DNA of 64,000 nucleotides. Source: Bagarius yarrelli (Eukaryota > Chordata > Actinopteri > Siluriformes > Sisoridae). The stretch's first letter is position 1. The number at the start of each line of letters is the position of its first letter. The translations under genes were made by a program, and so were the position numbers. The stretch spans positions 483,501-547,500 of the forward strand of contig VCAZ01000045.1 in the NCBI GenBank assembly GCA_005784505.1, in the 5' to 3' direction. Positions 1-11,410 of the stretch are shown piece by piece. The notes under the pieces are model-generated. The model had not been told where the DNA came from, made no database searches, and worked only from the letters and a program-made list of their open reading frames with translations.

Positions 1-1215
1 TTTTGACTCTAGATTTGAGGTTGTTAGAGAGTCTATAGTTCTGATATCAGAGGCTAGAGTATTCCAGAGTTGGGGTGCTGAGCGACTGAAGGCAGACTGG
101 TGGACAGGTCGAGCTAGTGGTATCGTAAGCTGCTTAGCCTGGAAGGATTGGAGCGTAGTTAAGGGTGTGGATAATTAAAAAAGATCAAACAAAATGATGG
201 CACTTGCCTGTAAAGAGCTTTAAAAGTTTCTAAAAGAATTTTGTAGTTGATACAGACGGGAAGCCAGTCGAGCTGGTGATTAATTGGCATAATACGCTTT
301 CTGAGAGGAGGTCGGTTAATAATGCAGGCTGCTGAGGTATGGACCAGTTTATAAATAATTTTTGAAGGAAGACCAATTAAAACAGAAGTACAGGGATATA
401 CACAGCATGTAACGAGCGCATGGAAAAGAATGGACATGTACTGTGCTGTAAACCATGTAACACTACTGACTTGAGTCTGCAAAGACTGTGTGCTGTCAAG
501 GATGACACCCAGACTCTTTACCTGAGGGGAAGGAAATACTGTAGCATCATTAATATTTAATGAAAACGAACACCTGTCAGCCTTGGCAAGGGTGGACTTA
601 GTGCCCACGAGATAGACTTCAGTTTTATTACTATTCATTTGAAGAAAGTTACAAGAAAACTAGGAATTAATTTCATTCAAACAGGCGGGCAGAACAGTGG
701 GTGAAAGCGAAGCGTTAGGCTTTGTGGACACATAGAGCTGCGGATTATTTGCATAGGACTAAAAATTCATCCCGTGTTTATAGCCAAAAGGAAAAAGGTA
801 GATAATGAATAGAAAAGGGCCTAGAACGGAGTCTTGGGGAACTCCTTCCCGGAACAGGAGATGACTAAAATATAGAATTTATAAGCTGAACAAACAGTGG
901 AAGAGAAATGATTTAAACCATTGACGACACATGCCAAAAATGCCAGGGGAGGAAGACCGTGCAGGAACGATAGTGTGAAAAATAGTGTCAAAAGCTGCAC
1001 TTAAATCCAGAAAAAAAATTGTAAGGAGACCAGTCTGTTGCTGTTTTCAAGAAAATGTGTTATGCATAGGCAGTAATGCAGTAGTTTTGAACATGAAACA
1101 TGATCAAAAATCAGAGAAGAGTGTATAAATGTTAATTATTAAAGTGGACAGAAAAGGCACACAGGCTTTAACTAGAAATGTGGGGAGAGGATTTAACTGA
1201 CAGTTTGAGGGTTTG
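1..1215 (-). pseudogene. Decayed L2-like LINE reverse transcriptase, left end cut by window
   Basis: Read on the minus strand, this stretch carries the palm and C-terminal part of a CR1/L2-clade non-LTR reverse transcriptase. A block resembling VPQ-SVLGP lies near 830-860, then the polymerase box, then the typical KSLGVILD segment near 500-520 and a DWLPV block near 265. The longest open stretch is 159 codons (159-638). The polymerase box reads YANN at about 745-760 where active elements have YADD, and a stop codon lies just before it, so the copy is dead. Beyond 160 towards base 1 the frame still resembles the C-terminal APQLWN block, so the 3' end of the element lies off the window. The family call rests on motif memory; the exact subfamily is not known. 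Confidence 0.75.
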
Positions 1216-1790
1216 GACTTCTAAATAACCTGTGACTTGATAGTGGACAAGATGGCGGAGTGAAAGAAAAGTATGAAGACACTTTGAAAAAAGTATTCGA
1301 AGACATCAGTTAATAGTGAATGTAATCTATGTTAGCTCTAAATAAAGTAATCAAATGATTACACTGAGCAATTGAATGTGGGTGAGGTGGGAGAATGTCT
1401 CCTCAACCGTCTTGTCTTGTCATTAGTTTGTTAACATTGCGGTCAATAATAACGTCCGTGCTTCCATGTTGCTATTGCTAACCCTTGTTCCAGTTTCTTG
1501 TTTGTTCTTTGTCCATGCTCTAGATTTGCCTCATGACCAGTCTTTTGTTTTTTTTACCTATTTCTCATTTTGTAACATAAAAGTTCTGCATTTGCATCCG
1601 ACTCAAACTCAATGTTTTATGACAAATATTTGCTATGTTGTATTTTTTAGGAAAATAGTGATGAGCTTTAACTCTATGAAACAACTATACACCTTCCACA
1701 TAAAAGCATGTACTGATGTGTGGCAATGTCCAAATTCTGAGCATTTAATTGCAAAAAGAAACCAAACAGGAATTCGAAGAGGAGACAGGG
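1216..1790. other. No gene recognised, downstream of the elastase gene
   Basis: AT-rich sequence between the LINE fragment and the elastase poly(A) signal. A 139-codon plus-strand frame (1466-1885) crosses the elastase 3' end on the opposite strand. It has no recognisable domain and is best taken as chance. Confidence 0.5.
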
Positions 1791-1796
1791 TTTATT
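1791..1796 (-). other. Poly(A) signal of the elastase gene
   Basis: AATAAA on the minus strand, about 70 nt downstream of the proposed elastase stop codon. This gives a short 3' UTR, as is usual for pancreatic protease mRNAs. It supports the placement of the tiny terminal exon. Confidence 0.6.
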
Positions 1797-1864
1797 GTAG
1801 ATATTTTGGTCCGTTGCTTGTGAACGAAGGTGATGTATCAGATGTCACTCAATTTTCAAAATAT

Positions 1865-4800
1865 TCATCCAATAATCTAAAATGAATAAAGGAAAATGCA
1901 AAAAATAAATAAATACAGAATTAAAAAACAAATCATGTCATTTAAAAAAAATGTTAAATTCGCCTTATAAAAGTTAAAACTATTTTGTACACTTGAATTC
2001 AGCTTGCTAACTAGCTTATATCTTGTTAGGATCAAAGCTGTACTTAACTGTATTTAACTACATAGTAGTATTAATAAAACGAGGGGAAATATTTTAGAAA
2101 AACAGTAAATTTACTTACACCACTGATCCAGCTATTGTAGGCTGAGACGCGGGTGAAGACCGTTGGTTTTCTCAAAGTGTTGCAGCCCATGGATGATACA
2201 AAGCTGGTAACTCCATGAACAACGTACTGCCCATTAACTTGGCAGTTGAGGGGGCCACCAGAGTCACCCTATTGTCAGGAAAGAATTTTTATAATTCACC
2301 GTTATCTTCTGTGTTGTGTTAGTACAAAGTCAAACTTAACTTTTTTGTCTACTTAGGCATTTTAAAATGCCCTAAACAACAGAAGACTTTCATCAGCATT
2401 CTTTAACTCAGACCTGGCATCCGGATTCACTGTTGCCTCCAGCGCACACCATGCTGGTCTTGACCGTGCTGCCCCACCATGAGCTGCTTGAGCATGTCTT
2501 ATGGTCTACGACAGGCAGGTAGGCCTGTTTGAGCTTAGCAGAGAGCTGACCGCCAGCTGGAGTAAGAACAAACAATTAATTTTAACTTAAGATAAATTAA
2601 GATTAGATAATAGATTAAGATAAGAGAACCTTTACTGTACAGTTCATTGGATCAGATAATGTAAAAAATGTCTATAAATTTTCTTGGATGAACAAAGTTT
2701 TTTTCAGATTATATAAAAATATGTTTAAGTTAATTAGTTAGCCATGCTTTTAGTTATTAGGGAAGTGGTGGCTTAGTGGTTAAGGTTTTGGACTAATACC
2801 AGAACGACCGGGGTCTGATTCCCAACACCACCAAGCCACCACTGTTGGGCCCCTGAGCAAGACCCTTTGCTCAGTTGTATAAAAGGGATGAATCTAAGTC
2901 GTTTTGAATAAGGGCCTCTGCCAAATGCTGTTAATGTAAATGTACATCTGCATTTGTAAAAAGTTGGTAAAGGTAACTCCTGTTTTCACATATCAGTTAT
3001 TCCTTTACTTTCCATTATTCTTTCTTTGGAACCACCTGACTAGTTATACCATCCCTTAGGACACAAGGTAGGTCTGCACGTAGACTTTTCTTTGGTTTGG
3101 CACCATGATGGTGGAATGAACTTTCCATTAACGTCAGAACAGCAGAGTCACTGACTGTCTTTAAGAGATGCTTGAAGACCCACCTCTTCCTCAAATCCCT
3201 AGCATATCCCTTGAGATAAAAAGTCAATCTATGTTCTATGTATCTATAAATATAAATGTATTTAATCATAAAAAATGAGCTTGTCATGGGAGGATAAACA
3301 CAAAAATCTCTATACACTCTTGCACCGTTACCCAAGAGTCATTTCCATTTCCAAAGCTTTACTCTGTCAACAATTATATTCCTTGGTAAATATTTGGATA
3401 ATATTAAAATTTAAAAAAATAATTGATTTATTTACCTATGATAAACTTATTAGCCAAAAAATATACAAATATTAACCTTAATATTATTATTTTTAATTAC
3501 CACCAGGTCTCTGTAGTTTAGCCAATATTATTGAAACAACAATATTTAAAAGAGCACGTTTATATAACCCTGCTATCAAAGTCACTTTTTATAAAGAAAA
3601 ATCAACATCTAGTAACAAGAGTCAAAAGTTAAACAACAATTAAAAAACAATTCTATTAAGTATTTAGGCTTGAAATATTAGTGGATGTGTTTAAATAGTT
3701 CACTGACTCTGAGTTCTTCCCCAGCCTGTGATGTAACAGAGGTTGTTATTGGGCAGGACCTGACCCGCAGGGGGCAGATTGGCCAGTCTCACATAGTTGT
3801 TTAGGCTGGCATCAGAAGACAGACGCAGCAGAGCGATGTCATACCTAAGAACAGTGCAAAAAATAGATGAAAACTAGTATAATCATGGTCTGATTCATCT
3901 TTTGTATATAATAACGTCGTAATGTCTATGCAGAAATGTACAAAAATTAGATCTATTCTATAGACTATTACAAACCAGGAAACTTCACTTGGTCATTCTA
4001 AAGAATTGGGTGCGCTTGATTTAATGCCATTCTGATGGAACAATAGCTAATCAAGTTGCCCTTATTTAAAGTTTCTTCAGAGTTCTTTTCCTACTACGAG
4101 GATGCAAGCATGCAAATAGATTAGAATCAAAAGAAGGACATAAGAATAGAAAACACAGCTGAACAAATAGTCCTAGATTCTATGATTCAGATCTAAAGAT
4201 TACTCAGCTCCAGAATTACAATAAGGTTTTGCTTTAGCTCTAGAACTTTAGTTTAGACATGTTACAGCTTTTAAATTTTAATTCAGAAGTACTTTTGTCT
4301 TAGAATTCCAATTCAGAAGTGCTTTAGATCCAGAATGCAGATTCAAAAATGCGTTTGCTTTGGAATTTTAATTCAGAATTGCTTTTGGTCTCAAATTCAA
4401 ATTCAGAATTGCTTTTTGCTTTAATTCAGAATGCAGATTCAGAAGTGCTTTAGATCCAAATGCAGATTTAGAACTGCTTTTGCTCTAGAATTTTAATTCA
4501 AAATTGCTTTAGCTCTAAAATTCCAATTCAGAATTGCGTTAGATCCAAAATGCACATTTAGAAGTACTTTCGCTCTAGAATTTTAATTCAAAATTGTTTT
4601 AGCTATAAAATTCCAATTCAGAATATCTTTTGCTTTAAAATTCCAATTCAGAATTGCTTCAGCTCTGGAATTCCAATTCAGAATTGCTTTAGCTTCAGAA
4701 TGCAGTTTCAGAAATGCTTTGCTTTAGAATTTAAATTCAGAATTGCTTCAGCGCTGAAATTCCAATTCAAAATTTCTTTAGATGCAAACTGCAGATTCAG

Positions 4801-7100
4801 AAGTGCGTTTGCTCTAAAATAACAATTCCGAATTACTTTGGTTATTAAATTCCAGTTCAGAATAGCTTTAGCTCTAAAACTCCAATTTAGCTCTATAATT
4901 TCGATTCAAAATTGCTTTAGCTCTACAATTCCAATTCAGAATTGTTTTAGCTCTAGAATGTTCCCATTTAGAATTTTCTTTCACATTTTTCTTGTTCTGT
5001 GCTGTAATGCAGATTCTCATTTTGTTATTATGAATTGATCAACCTCTGGCTTTTAATGACTGGTAATATTTGCACTTAGTATCAACAATAAGCTTGGAGT
5101 TAAACATGTGTTTTAGTGATCTCATACCCTCCTGCGACATTGTTGGAGTTCCACTGAGGGTGAATGTACACAGCACTGACGCTCATGTACTGCTCTTTGC
5201 CTTCGTGTACATTAATGTCATGATCTCCCAGGACAACACGCCATGTTCTCTGCCTGTAAAGATATGTGTATATATATATATATATATACATATACACAGT
5301 ATAGCTCATAAACATTTCTATATTAACTGTTTATATGAGTATCAGTATAAGAATTAAGTTGTCAGTAGAAATGTTGGTACCCCAGGCATTATTTAATTAA
5401 CCTTAATTTTCAGCATCTGCTTATTATACCTTAATTTATGTTTTCAGTTTGATACTTTCTATTAAACGTATTTTTTGTTATTATATTTTTATTATATTTT
5501 ATAGATAGAATGCACATTTAAAGGACATTTAGGACATTTAAACAGACTGAAAAAAAATCTAAGCTTTATATTTACAAATGATAAATATTAATAGTATATT
5601 TTTTTTGCATTCGAAGCCATGATATCTTCTAAATTCCAGGACCACTGCATTTTATCCTATATGTTCCATGCCTATAGTTACTTCTGTGAGGTTACTCACC
5701 GCAAGTACGTTTCAGCAAAACCATGTGACTAATATCGGCATAATATATTAAAAATGCACTTAAAGACGTTAAAAAAATGTGCTTTGGTACCACAGACATC
5801 TAAAAGCAAACTTTCTGACTGTGCAATCGATCTAGAAGTGATCAGCAGTCCAGCAGTAAGTGACCATGCAATTACTGAGGCCAATCTATTGTTTAAAGCC
5901 TTTGTAGATAATATTACTGTAAAGGTGTTGTTTAAATGTTTTTTCAAAGCAATGTAATGTCACTAGATAATACACAAAAAACCAATTTCACGCTTTTATT
6001 ACTTAATATTTGCCAGTGTTCTTTCCGGAACCAGATATTTGTAACATATTATCTATTTTCTCAACATCACACTGGCTTCTGTAAAATGTTTTATTTAATA
6101 ATAAAAACATTCCTTTTTTTTTTTTTATATAAAATTTGTTCTAATTTTATCTCAGGTCTCCTGCAGCTACACCTGGATCCACTAGCTGGTGTCACTCAGA
6201 GTAGGACATTTTAAACTGTTTTCTTCTTCATGTCATAACACAATGTTTTTACTTATGTTTATTACTACTGATTTGCCTATAATAAATGCAAATCGACATT
6301 TCACTTTTTATAGTAGATAATCCTCCCCATTAGACTATAAGTTTATACGACTTACGAGTCGACACAATGAGCAGCGGTCATAACCCAACGAGTCCTAATC
6401 AGAGTCCCACCACAGGTGTGGTAATAAGAACTTCCAGACAAATACTGTAGGGAAATCTACAGAAAGAGAACGAGAGAGAGAAAGAGAGGGAGAGAAAATG
6501 TTGATTTTATTAGGTGTAATTACTTTTTATAAACCGACAGTCATTTGTGACTGTACAAATAGAATATTTAACGAAGTCAGATACTCCATTTACATTTACA
6601 TTTATGGCATTTGGTAGGCGCTCTTATCCAGAACCATTTACATTTCTTTATTTTATACAAGCGAGCAATTAACCGAGGGGGTTAAGGGCCTTGCTTAGGC
6701 GCCCAGCAGTGGCAACATGGTGGTGAAAATCGAATTCCGATCTTCCAATTAGCAGTCCAACACCTTAACCACTATGCTACCACTTTCCCCACAGCATCCC
6801 TACTGTGTAAATTATGAGCAAAAAAACTGTTAGACATTTGAAGAGGTTGAAATGTTTGTTTACTGACGTTATTTTAATGTAAAATTTAAGGTTAAGTTGA
6901 AACTTTTTACAAACTAATGACTCAGAACAAAAAAAAATTAAAAAGGTTCGCGAAACCTAATACAAAAACAATATCCTACCTGCCAGGGCCATGAGTTTGG
7001 TCTGGCAATTTCTCCACCCACAACTCTCTCCTCAGCATTCTCCAGGTACCTTGGTTCAGGTGTTAGTTCAGATAAAGCTACACCGATATAAACACACACA

Positions 7101-7135
<35 letters not shown>

Positions 7136-7369
7136 TTGCAGTTACATTTACCTACAGCCCTTTCTACACATTTAGTTAAAAACATTCTACTTGTTATTAA
7201 GGAACCGTATTGTAGCCTAAAGCAAAACCAAGTAAAATATAAGTCGAAAATATCAATCTTAAGGTCACATCCTATACATCTTAGCTAAATGTTTCTAATT
7301 TTCAGGTTTGTATTAGAGTGATGTCTTACCCACAGCCAAGAGGGCACTCAGCAGAAGGAATCTCAGCAT
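1865..7369 (-). CDS. cela1: Chymotrypsin-like elastase (CELA1 type), eight coding exons, complete
   Basis: Secreted pancreatic serine endopeptidase (S1A) that cuts food protein after small residues. Coding exons, all with GT-AG borders and matching phases: 7330-7369, 6980-7077, 6356-6456, 5128-5253, 3708-3844, 2414-2556, 2119-2268 and 1865-1876; total 807 nt, 268 aa. Visible features: signal peptide in the first ~16 residues (MLRFLLLSALLAV start), activation cleavage R31|VVGGE, His76 in TAAHC, Asp124 in YDIALLRL, Ser218 in GDSGGP. The S1 pocket has Ser six residues before the catalytic Ser and Val in the TSFVS segment, as in elastases rather than trypsin or chymotrypsin. The second acceptor of exon 3 (6445) would drop ISLQ, so 6456 was chosen. 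The last exon encodes only IIG-stop after a pyrimidine-rich acceptor. No frameshift or stop; it looks functional. Fish have several cela1 copies, so the paralogue is open. Confidence 0.93.
2757..2945 (+). mobile_element. tRNA-derived SINE (family A) in elastase intron 5
   Basis: The head has tRNA-like pol III boxes (GGCTTAGTGGTTAAGG and GGTCTGATTCC). The body has CCCCTGAGCAAG and CTCAGTTGTATAA, and the tail AAGGGCCTCTGCCAAATGC followed by TGTAAATGTA. The same layout recurs at least eight more times in the window, in both orientations. Confidence 0.8.
3030..3240 (+). pseudogene. LINE C-terminal fragment in elastase intron 5
   Basis: On the plus strand, shifting frames recall the C-terminus of fish L2-like LINE proteins (WNEL followed by TAESL-V-KR-LKTHLF). 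It is short and frame-broken. The minus-strand frame over it (3015-3335) is a shadow. Confidence 0.5.
4165..4985. repeat. 30-bp minisatellite array in elastase intron 4
   Basis: About 26 imperfect copies of a unit near 30 bp, built on TTCAGAATTGCTTTAGCTCT plus AGAATTCCAA. Two versions mix: one with TAGCTCTAGAATTCCAATTC and one with TAGATCCAGAATGCAGATTC. The array fills most of the intron between exons 5 and 4. Short plus-strand frames in it (for example 4838-5038) are repeat translations. Confidence 0.85.
5263..5290. repeat. (TA)n microsatellite in elastase intron 3
   Basis: Alternating TA run just upstream of the exon 4 acceptor (minus-strand sense). The overlapping frames at 5070-5357 are chance or cover exon 4. 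Confidence 0.8.
6591..6790 (-). mobile_element. tRNA-derived SINE (family A) in elastase intron 2
   Basis: Reverse-orientation copy. The tail (TACATTTACATTTA, then GGCGCTCTTATCCAGA) comes first; the tRNA-like head with CACCTTAACCACTATGCTACC ends near 6785. It lies between exons 3 and 2 of the elastase gene. A short GA-rich run lies at 6471-6497 in the same intron. Confidence 0.8.
7092..7133. repeat. (CA)n microsatellite beside the elastase exon 2 acceptor
   Basis: CA run on the plus strand, TG run in the sense of the elastase transcript. It lies 13-55 nt upstream of the exon 2 acceptor AG at 7078-7079, where the branch point and pyrimidine tract would be expected. Confidence 0.9.
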
Positions 7370-7426
7370 GACTGCAGTCAGCTAGACCACTTCAATAGAA
7401 ATACTTTAGAATTGCTACAACGCTGC

Positions 7427-7434
7427 TTTATATA
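7427..7434 (-). promoter_or_regulatory. TATA box of the elastase gene
   Basis: TATATAAA on the minus strand, 58 nt upstream of the ATG. It predicts a start site near 7400 and a leader of about 30 nt, typical of pancreatic zymogen genes. An E-box (CACCTG on the minus strand, 7483-7488) lies about 50 nt further upstream and could be half of a PTF1-type site, but I see no clear second half. Confidence 0.7.
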
Positions 7435-7488
7435 CCATCATGCAGAGAGGAGTGATCTATTATGGGATTAAGTTTTCTACCACAGGTG

Positions 7489-9588
7489 CACACAATCTCA
7501 CGGTTATCAGAGTCGCCAAGGTTATTTTTTCTGCTATCATGAGGGTGATAATCTATAAAAGCTTTTCCTTCTGGGGGGCAGAACAGGTTCACTGTATTTT
7601 ATCCATATGCAACACTTAACCTTTTTCCATCATCGGAAAACAAATTTTAGCAGAGTACCCAGAGCACCTCTAGGAAGTAATTTGCAAGCATTATCAAAAA
7701 TATTGGTTTAATAAGTAGGGGTAAAAATTACATCAACACAAGTGAAAGGTTTTGTTTAATTAAACTAATATTTTCTGCACTGCTCGGTGAAGAGGTAGGT
7801 ATTTATTCTTCTTTTAAAGACAGCAGGTGAGGTGTCGCATAGGGTGTGACAGATATCGTCAAAATGGTGGAAATTATTCTGATTGTTTGGTTTGTTTTGG
7901 CATTATTTTAATTGATAATGTCTACAGTAAACAAACCTAACTACTTCTGCCAGACCCGATTTTGTAGAATAAAACCCACTGTCAAGCCCCCCTGCCCACA
8001 CACATAACGATATAAAGATACATTTCGAAGGTTTTATTCAAAACATTGTAATTCTTAAAAGGTAATTAACACAAATGCAACTTGATAAAAAACTTTCAAG
8101 GTAGAAGCATTAAAAAAGGAAAGCCTGCAGCTTCTACATTGGTTCAATATGTAACAGTATACAAACAAAAAACCAGTATTCTACAAATTTTTCTGTTGGC
8201 ATCTTATTTGTTGAACAAGCAGTTTCATGTAAAAAAGTTGTTCGTATGGGTTATAAAGCAACTAAACGGAACGAAACATTCATAGAAAGGAACATTAAGA
8301 GAAGCGTCACACTGTGCAGTGACGATGGTTAGAGAAAAAGTAAAACCTGTGCGCTAAACACTGCTGACCATGTGGCCTGACATGGCATATATTATCCTCT
8401 TAAATTTTGGCCGCAATTCTCTTTTTGAAATTTCAGTACATCCCTATAAAAATCTGCTGACTTTACACAAGCCATTCTGGACACCCCACCCATTATTACA
8501 ACTCAGTGGGCCCCCCAGGGATCACGCCCACCCATTGCTCTATCCTGAGTAACTTTTTTATCTGGTCAGAATCATTAGGGATTCGCAGACTATCCAAGCA
8601 ATATCTTTACACGATTTTTACAAATAGACCTGCTGGCATGGTTTGAAGACCTAAAGGAAATCCATGTAGACATGTGGAGAACAATTACAGAAACCTAGAC
8701 AGTAACCTCTGAAGCAAATGTGGGATTCGAACTGCTGCACTACGATGCCACACCTGTCAGGTTACATTTTTGAATTACGCATATAACAATACTCTTTTTA
8801 GTATGCAGCAGTGTGGCTCTAGATTAGCAGATTTGTTTTAAAAGAGTCTAAAACTACTTTCTAGGTCGTATACAACCAGAACCCAACCCACTGAGGGTTA
8901 AATATGAACAGATTATTTACCATACATCAGCTGAGGTGTGTTTGTGTGTGTGTTTCAGTTGTGTCAGCGGCAGCCGGTTTATAGTTGCAAATTTATATAG
9001 GCTTTCATGAGAAACGTCATCAGAATCCACACCTGGAGTCAGAACTGTAGCAGACGAGGTGATCCAAAGGTGAAGGTAAATCAATAATCATGTCTGCAAC
9101 TGGGACTGGGTTCAGGGCCACAGAATAATAAAAAACATACAAAGAGCAGGATGCAACACACACCAGGATCCATGCCAAACAGCATGGGCTTGTGTTCCTG
9201 TAAAAAAAGGTTCTTCCAAAGTTACTTTGTAAGAATGTAAAGGACTGAGTTTGGAAAGTAGGGAATAATTGCCTCCAGCTTTACAAGCTAAAACGGGTGA
9301 AAAGAAACCCCACAAACTATTGTCCATTCATAAGTTCTATTTACTGATAATATGAACTTTAATTAGCCAAAATTGGACTGGTTATTGGTAACACACTTAC
9401 ATGACCAGATCGACTAGAACTAACTACCGTATATGTAGTTGCTTGTACTAAATAAGACAACTTTATTAACTATATTAATTCTTAATCATTTCAAAGAATA
9501 TTTGCAAATATAGGTATATTGGTTTGCGCTTTCTGTAAGCGAATGTCTTACTAATACAGCCCTTACCTTGATCTGGTAGTATCAGTTT
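7489..9588. other. Upstream flank of elastase gene, nothing recognised
   Basis: No exon, SINE or transposon end that I can name. Frames at 8082, 8370 and 9112 (60-71 codons) have no domain or splice context and look like chance. A short GT run lies near 8941-8954. Confidence 0.5.
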
Positions 9589-9656
9589 ACCTGGAAAACA
9601 TTTACGGAAATACTTGAAAGTGGCCTTGAAAGTATTTCCGTAAATATTTCCCAGGT
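9589..9656. repeat. Near-perfect hairpin, 27-bp arms
   Basis: The arms 9589-9615 and 9630-9656 are reverse complements with two mismatches, around a 14-bp spacer. The inner 17 bp (TTTACGGAAATACTT region) pair without mismatch. It lies just before an interspersed repeat copy and may be a transposon end, but I cannot assign it. Confidence 0.8.
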
Positions 9657-9719
9657 GAATCAGCTCTAAAAAATAAATTTTTAAAAAAATAAAATCTATC
9701 TATCTATCTATACATTTAC

Positions 9720-10110
9720 AACCTAAATTCTAATATTTGCTCTATTAAATTGTATTAATTTATTCCCAACAGTTTATTCTCCTCATTTCGTAGTGTTTCT
9801 CTTGCTGCACTGCTTCCAGTACATGTATATGGATGTTAGATTTTTTTGTCCAATCAGATTTCAGTTTCTATGTGCTGCCATGTTAATATAATCTGCCAAA
9901 GCCATTAGAATCAGTAGTACTGGCCCATGTAACTTAAACTGTATTAACAGTGGCAGATTGCTAATTGGTCAATATTATTAAATACTTTTTCTTTAACCAA
10001 TCAGATTTTAAAATTCGCCTCATGTTGTTCCGCTGGCTGGCTTACGATGACATCAGCATTTTTGCGTCCTCTGATCGGTTGATCAGAGTAAAACTGTTAC
10101 AGCCCACTTC
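9720..10110 (-). repeat. Unclassified interspersed repeat, copy 1 (inverted)
   Basis: Reverse-complement match, by eye, to parts of 12590-13020 and 45370-45790. Shared blocks include TCCAATCAGATTT, CTGCACTGCTTCCAGTA and GGCAGATTGCTAATTGG. It has no coding capacity and is probably a non-autonomous DNA transposon. Confidence 0.65.
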
Positions 10111-10359
10111 GACTACCTAAACACTCTGTACAGGTAATTTAGAATTTTTATGCCCAGAATGGCTGACGGAGGAGGAGAAATTGACTTGGTCTTAGACATA
10201 CTTGAAAATACATATTGCTAGAAAAGATCCAAATTTTTTAAAGAAGCATTTCTAAAAGCACATCCTCTATATTTACAACAATATAACGCAATGTGTTCTG
10301 GTTAGCTCTGCTCACTATGGATCTCTGTGTAGACAATTTTTACTTAAGTCATATTAAGT

Positions 10360-10690
10360 CTTTAATTTTTGCCTATATTATTTGTAATTGTAAGGTTAGT
10401 GTTTCGTGTCTTATGTTTGTGTTTTTTGTTTATGCCTTTTGTTTACTTCCTGTCTTTTTTCTTGTCATGTGATCTTTGTTTTACATGTGTTTGTCACGTA
10501 ATCCCTTTCTCCATGCATCGTGTTTTCATTAGTCAGTTTAGTGTATATATAGCCCCTGTGTTGCCTTGTGTGTTGTTGAGTTATTTTCCATGCACCAATA
10601 CCTGGTGTGTCTATGTCAAAGTTAAGTTAGGTTTATTGGTTTGTCATTTTGTTTAAAAAACTGCACATGGGTTCTCAACTACTCGCAAGT
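10360..10690 (+). mobile_element. LTR-like fragment
   Basis: A T-rich block with GTCATGTGATCTTTG, TAGCCCCTGTGTTGCC and an end near CTGCACATGGGTTCTC resembles the LTR at 14481-14955. The 95-codon frame here (10369-10656) is only a translation of this T-rich repeat. Confidence 0.5.
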
Positions 10691-11254
10691 AGTGGATTTA
10701 TTACAGTTGTATACTTTTATCGTAATAAATGTGTATTACAAAATATTCTTTAATGACTCCAAAATCTTTAACAAGCAACAAATAAACTACACAACATTTT
10801 TAAGTAATTTTGTTGTAGCTTTAAGTTTTATGTACCATCAACCCTGGGCAAGCCTCAGATCTGCACAATCGCATTTATTTCCTGCAAAATGGTTTTGTGT
10901 ACCTGTAAAGTGTTTATATCAGCGATCATTTAATCTACAGCCTGTCTCTGTCACCACGGTTGCACTGACAGGTCCCTGCTTGACTGAACATTCCCTTCTG
11001 CTAAAAGTACTAATCTGAAAATTTGATCTAACTTTTGGACCGGAACATAAATTGCTGCACTTTTTTTTTTAATTACCTGAATATGTGAGGATGTAGGATT
11101 AAAATGTCATTTTTCTCTCACGAATCCTGATCCTAGTCAACAGGGAAATTTACTGGATAAAGAAATGACTTGAAACAGCTTAATGATAATGGAAGGTTTA
11201 AACAGTTTACGCTTTTTTTACAGCTTTAATCATGTGTGTGTTACATGCAGTCTT
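10691..11254. other. No gene recognised
   Basis: AT-rich DNA. A 125-codon plus-strand frame (10641-11018) has no recognisable domain, start context or splice sites. Confidence 0.45.
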
Positions 11255-11410
11255 AAGAGTATCCAAAATCTGTGCTCAAGTAAAAGTACGAGTACTTATA
11301 GAAATATTTACTCAAGAAAGAGTAAAAGTAACAATCTCAACAGTCACTCAAGTAAGAGTAAAAAAGTATTTGATGAAAAACTACGCATGTAATTAGTTAC
11401 TAGTTCCTTC
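11255..11410. mobile_element. hAT-type non-autonomous fragment
   Basis: The repeated blocks CTCAAGTAAAAGTACGAGTA, AGAGTAAAAAAGTATTTGATG and TAATTAGTTACTAG are typical of the internal and terminal parts of common fish hAT MITEs. Confidence 0.55.

Noticed and set aside
1466..1885. 139-codon plus-strand frame
   Set aside because: It runs antisense over the elastase 3' UTR and last exon and has no domain or splice context.
4838..5038. Small protein rich in FQ/IQN repeats
   Set aside because: It is a translation of the intronic 30-bp minisatellite.
6445..6456. Alternative acceptor for elastase exon 3 at 6445
   Set aside because: It would remove ISLQ, which S1 elastases have right after PWQ. The acceptor before 6456 keeps frame and family sequence.
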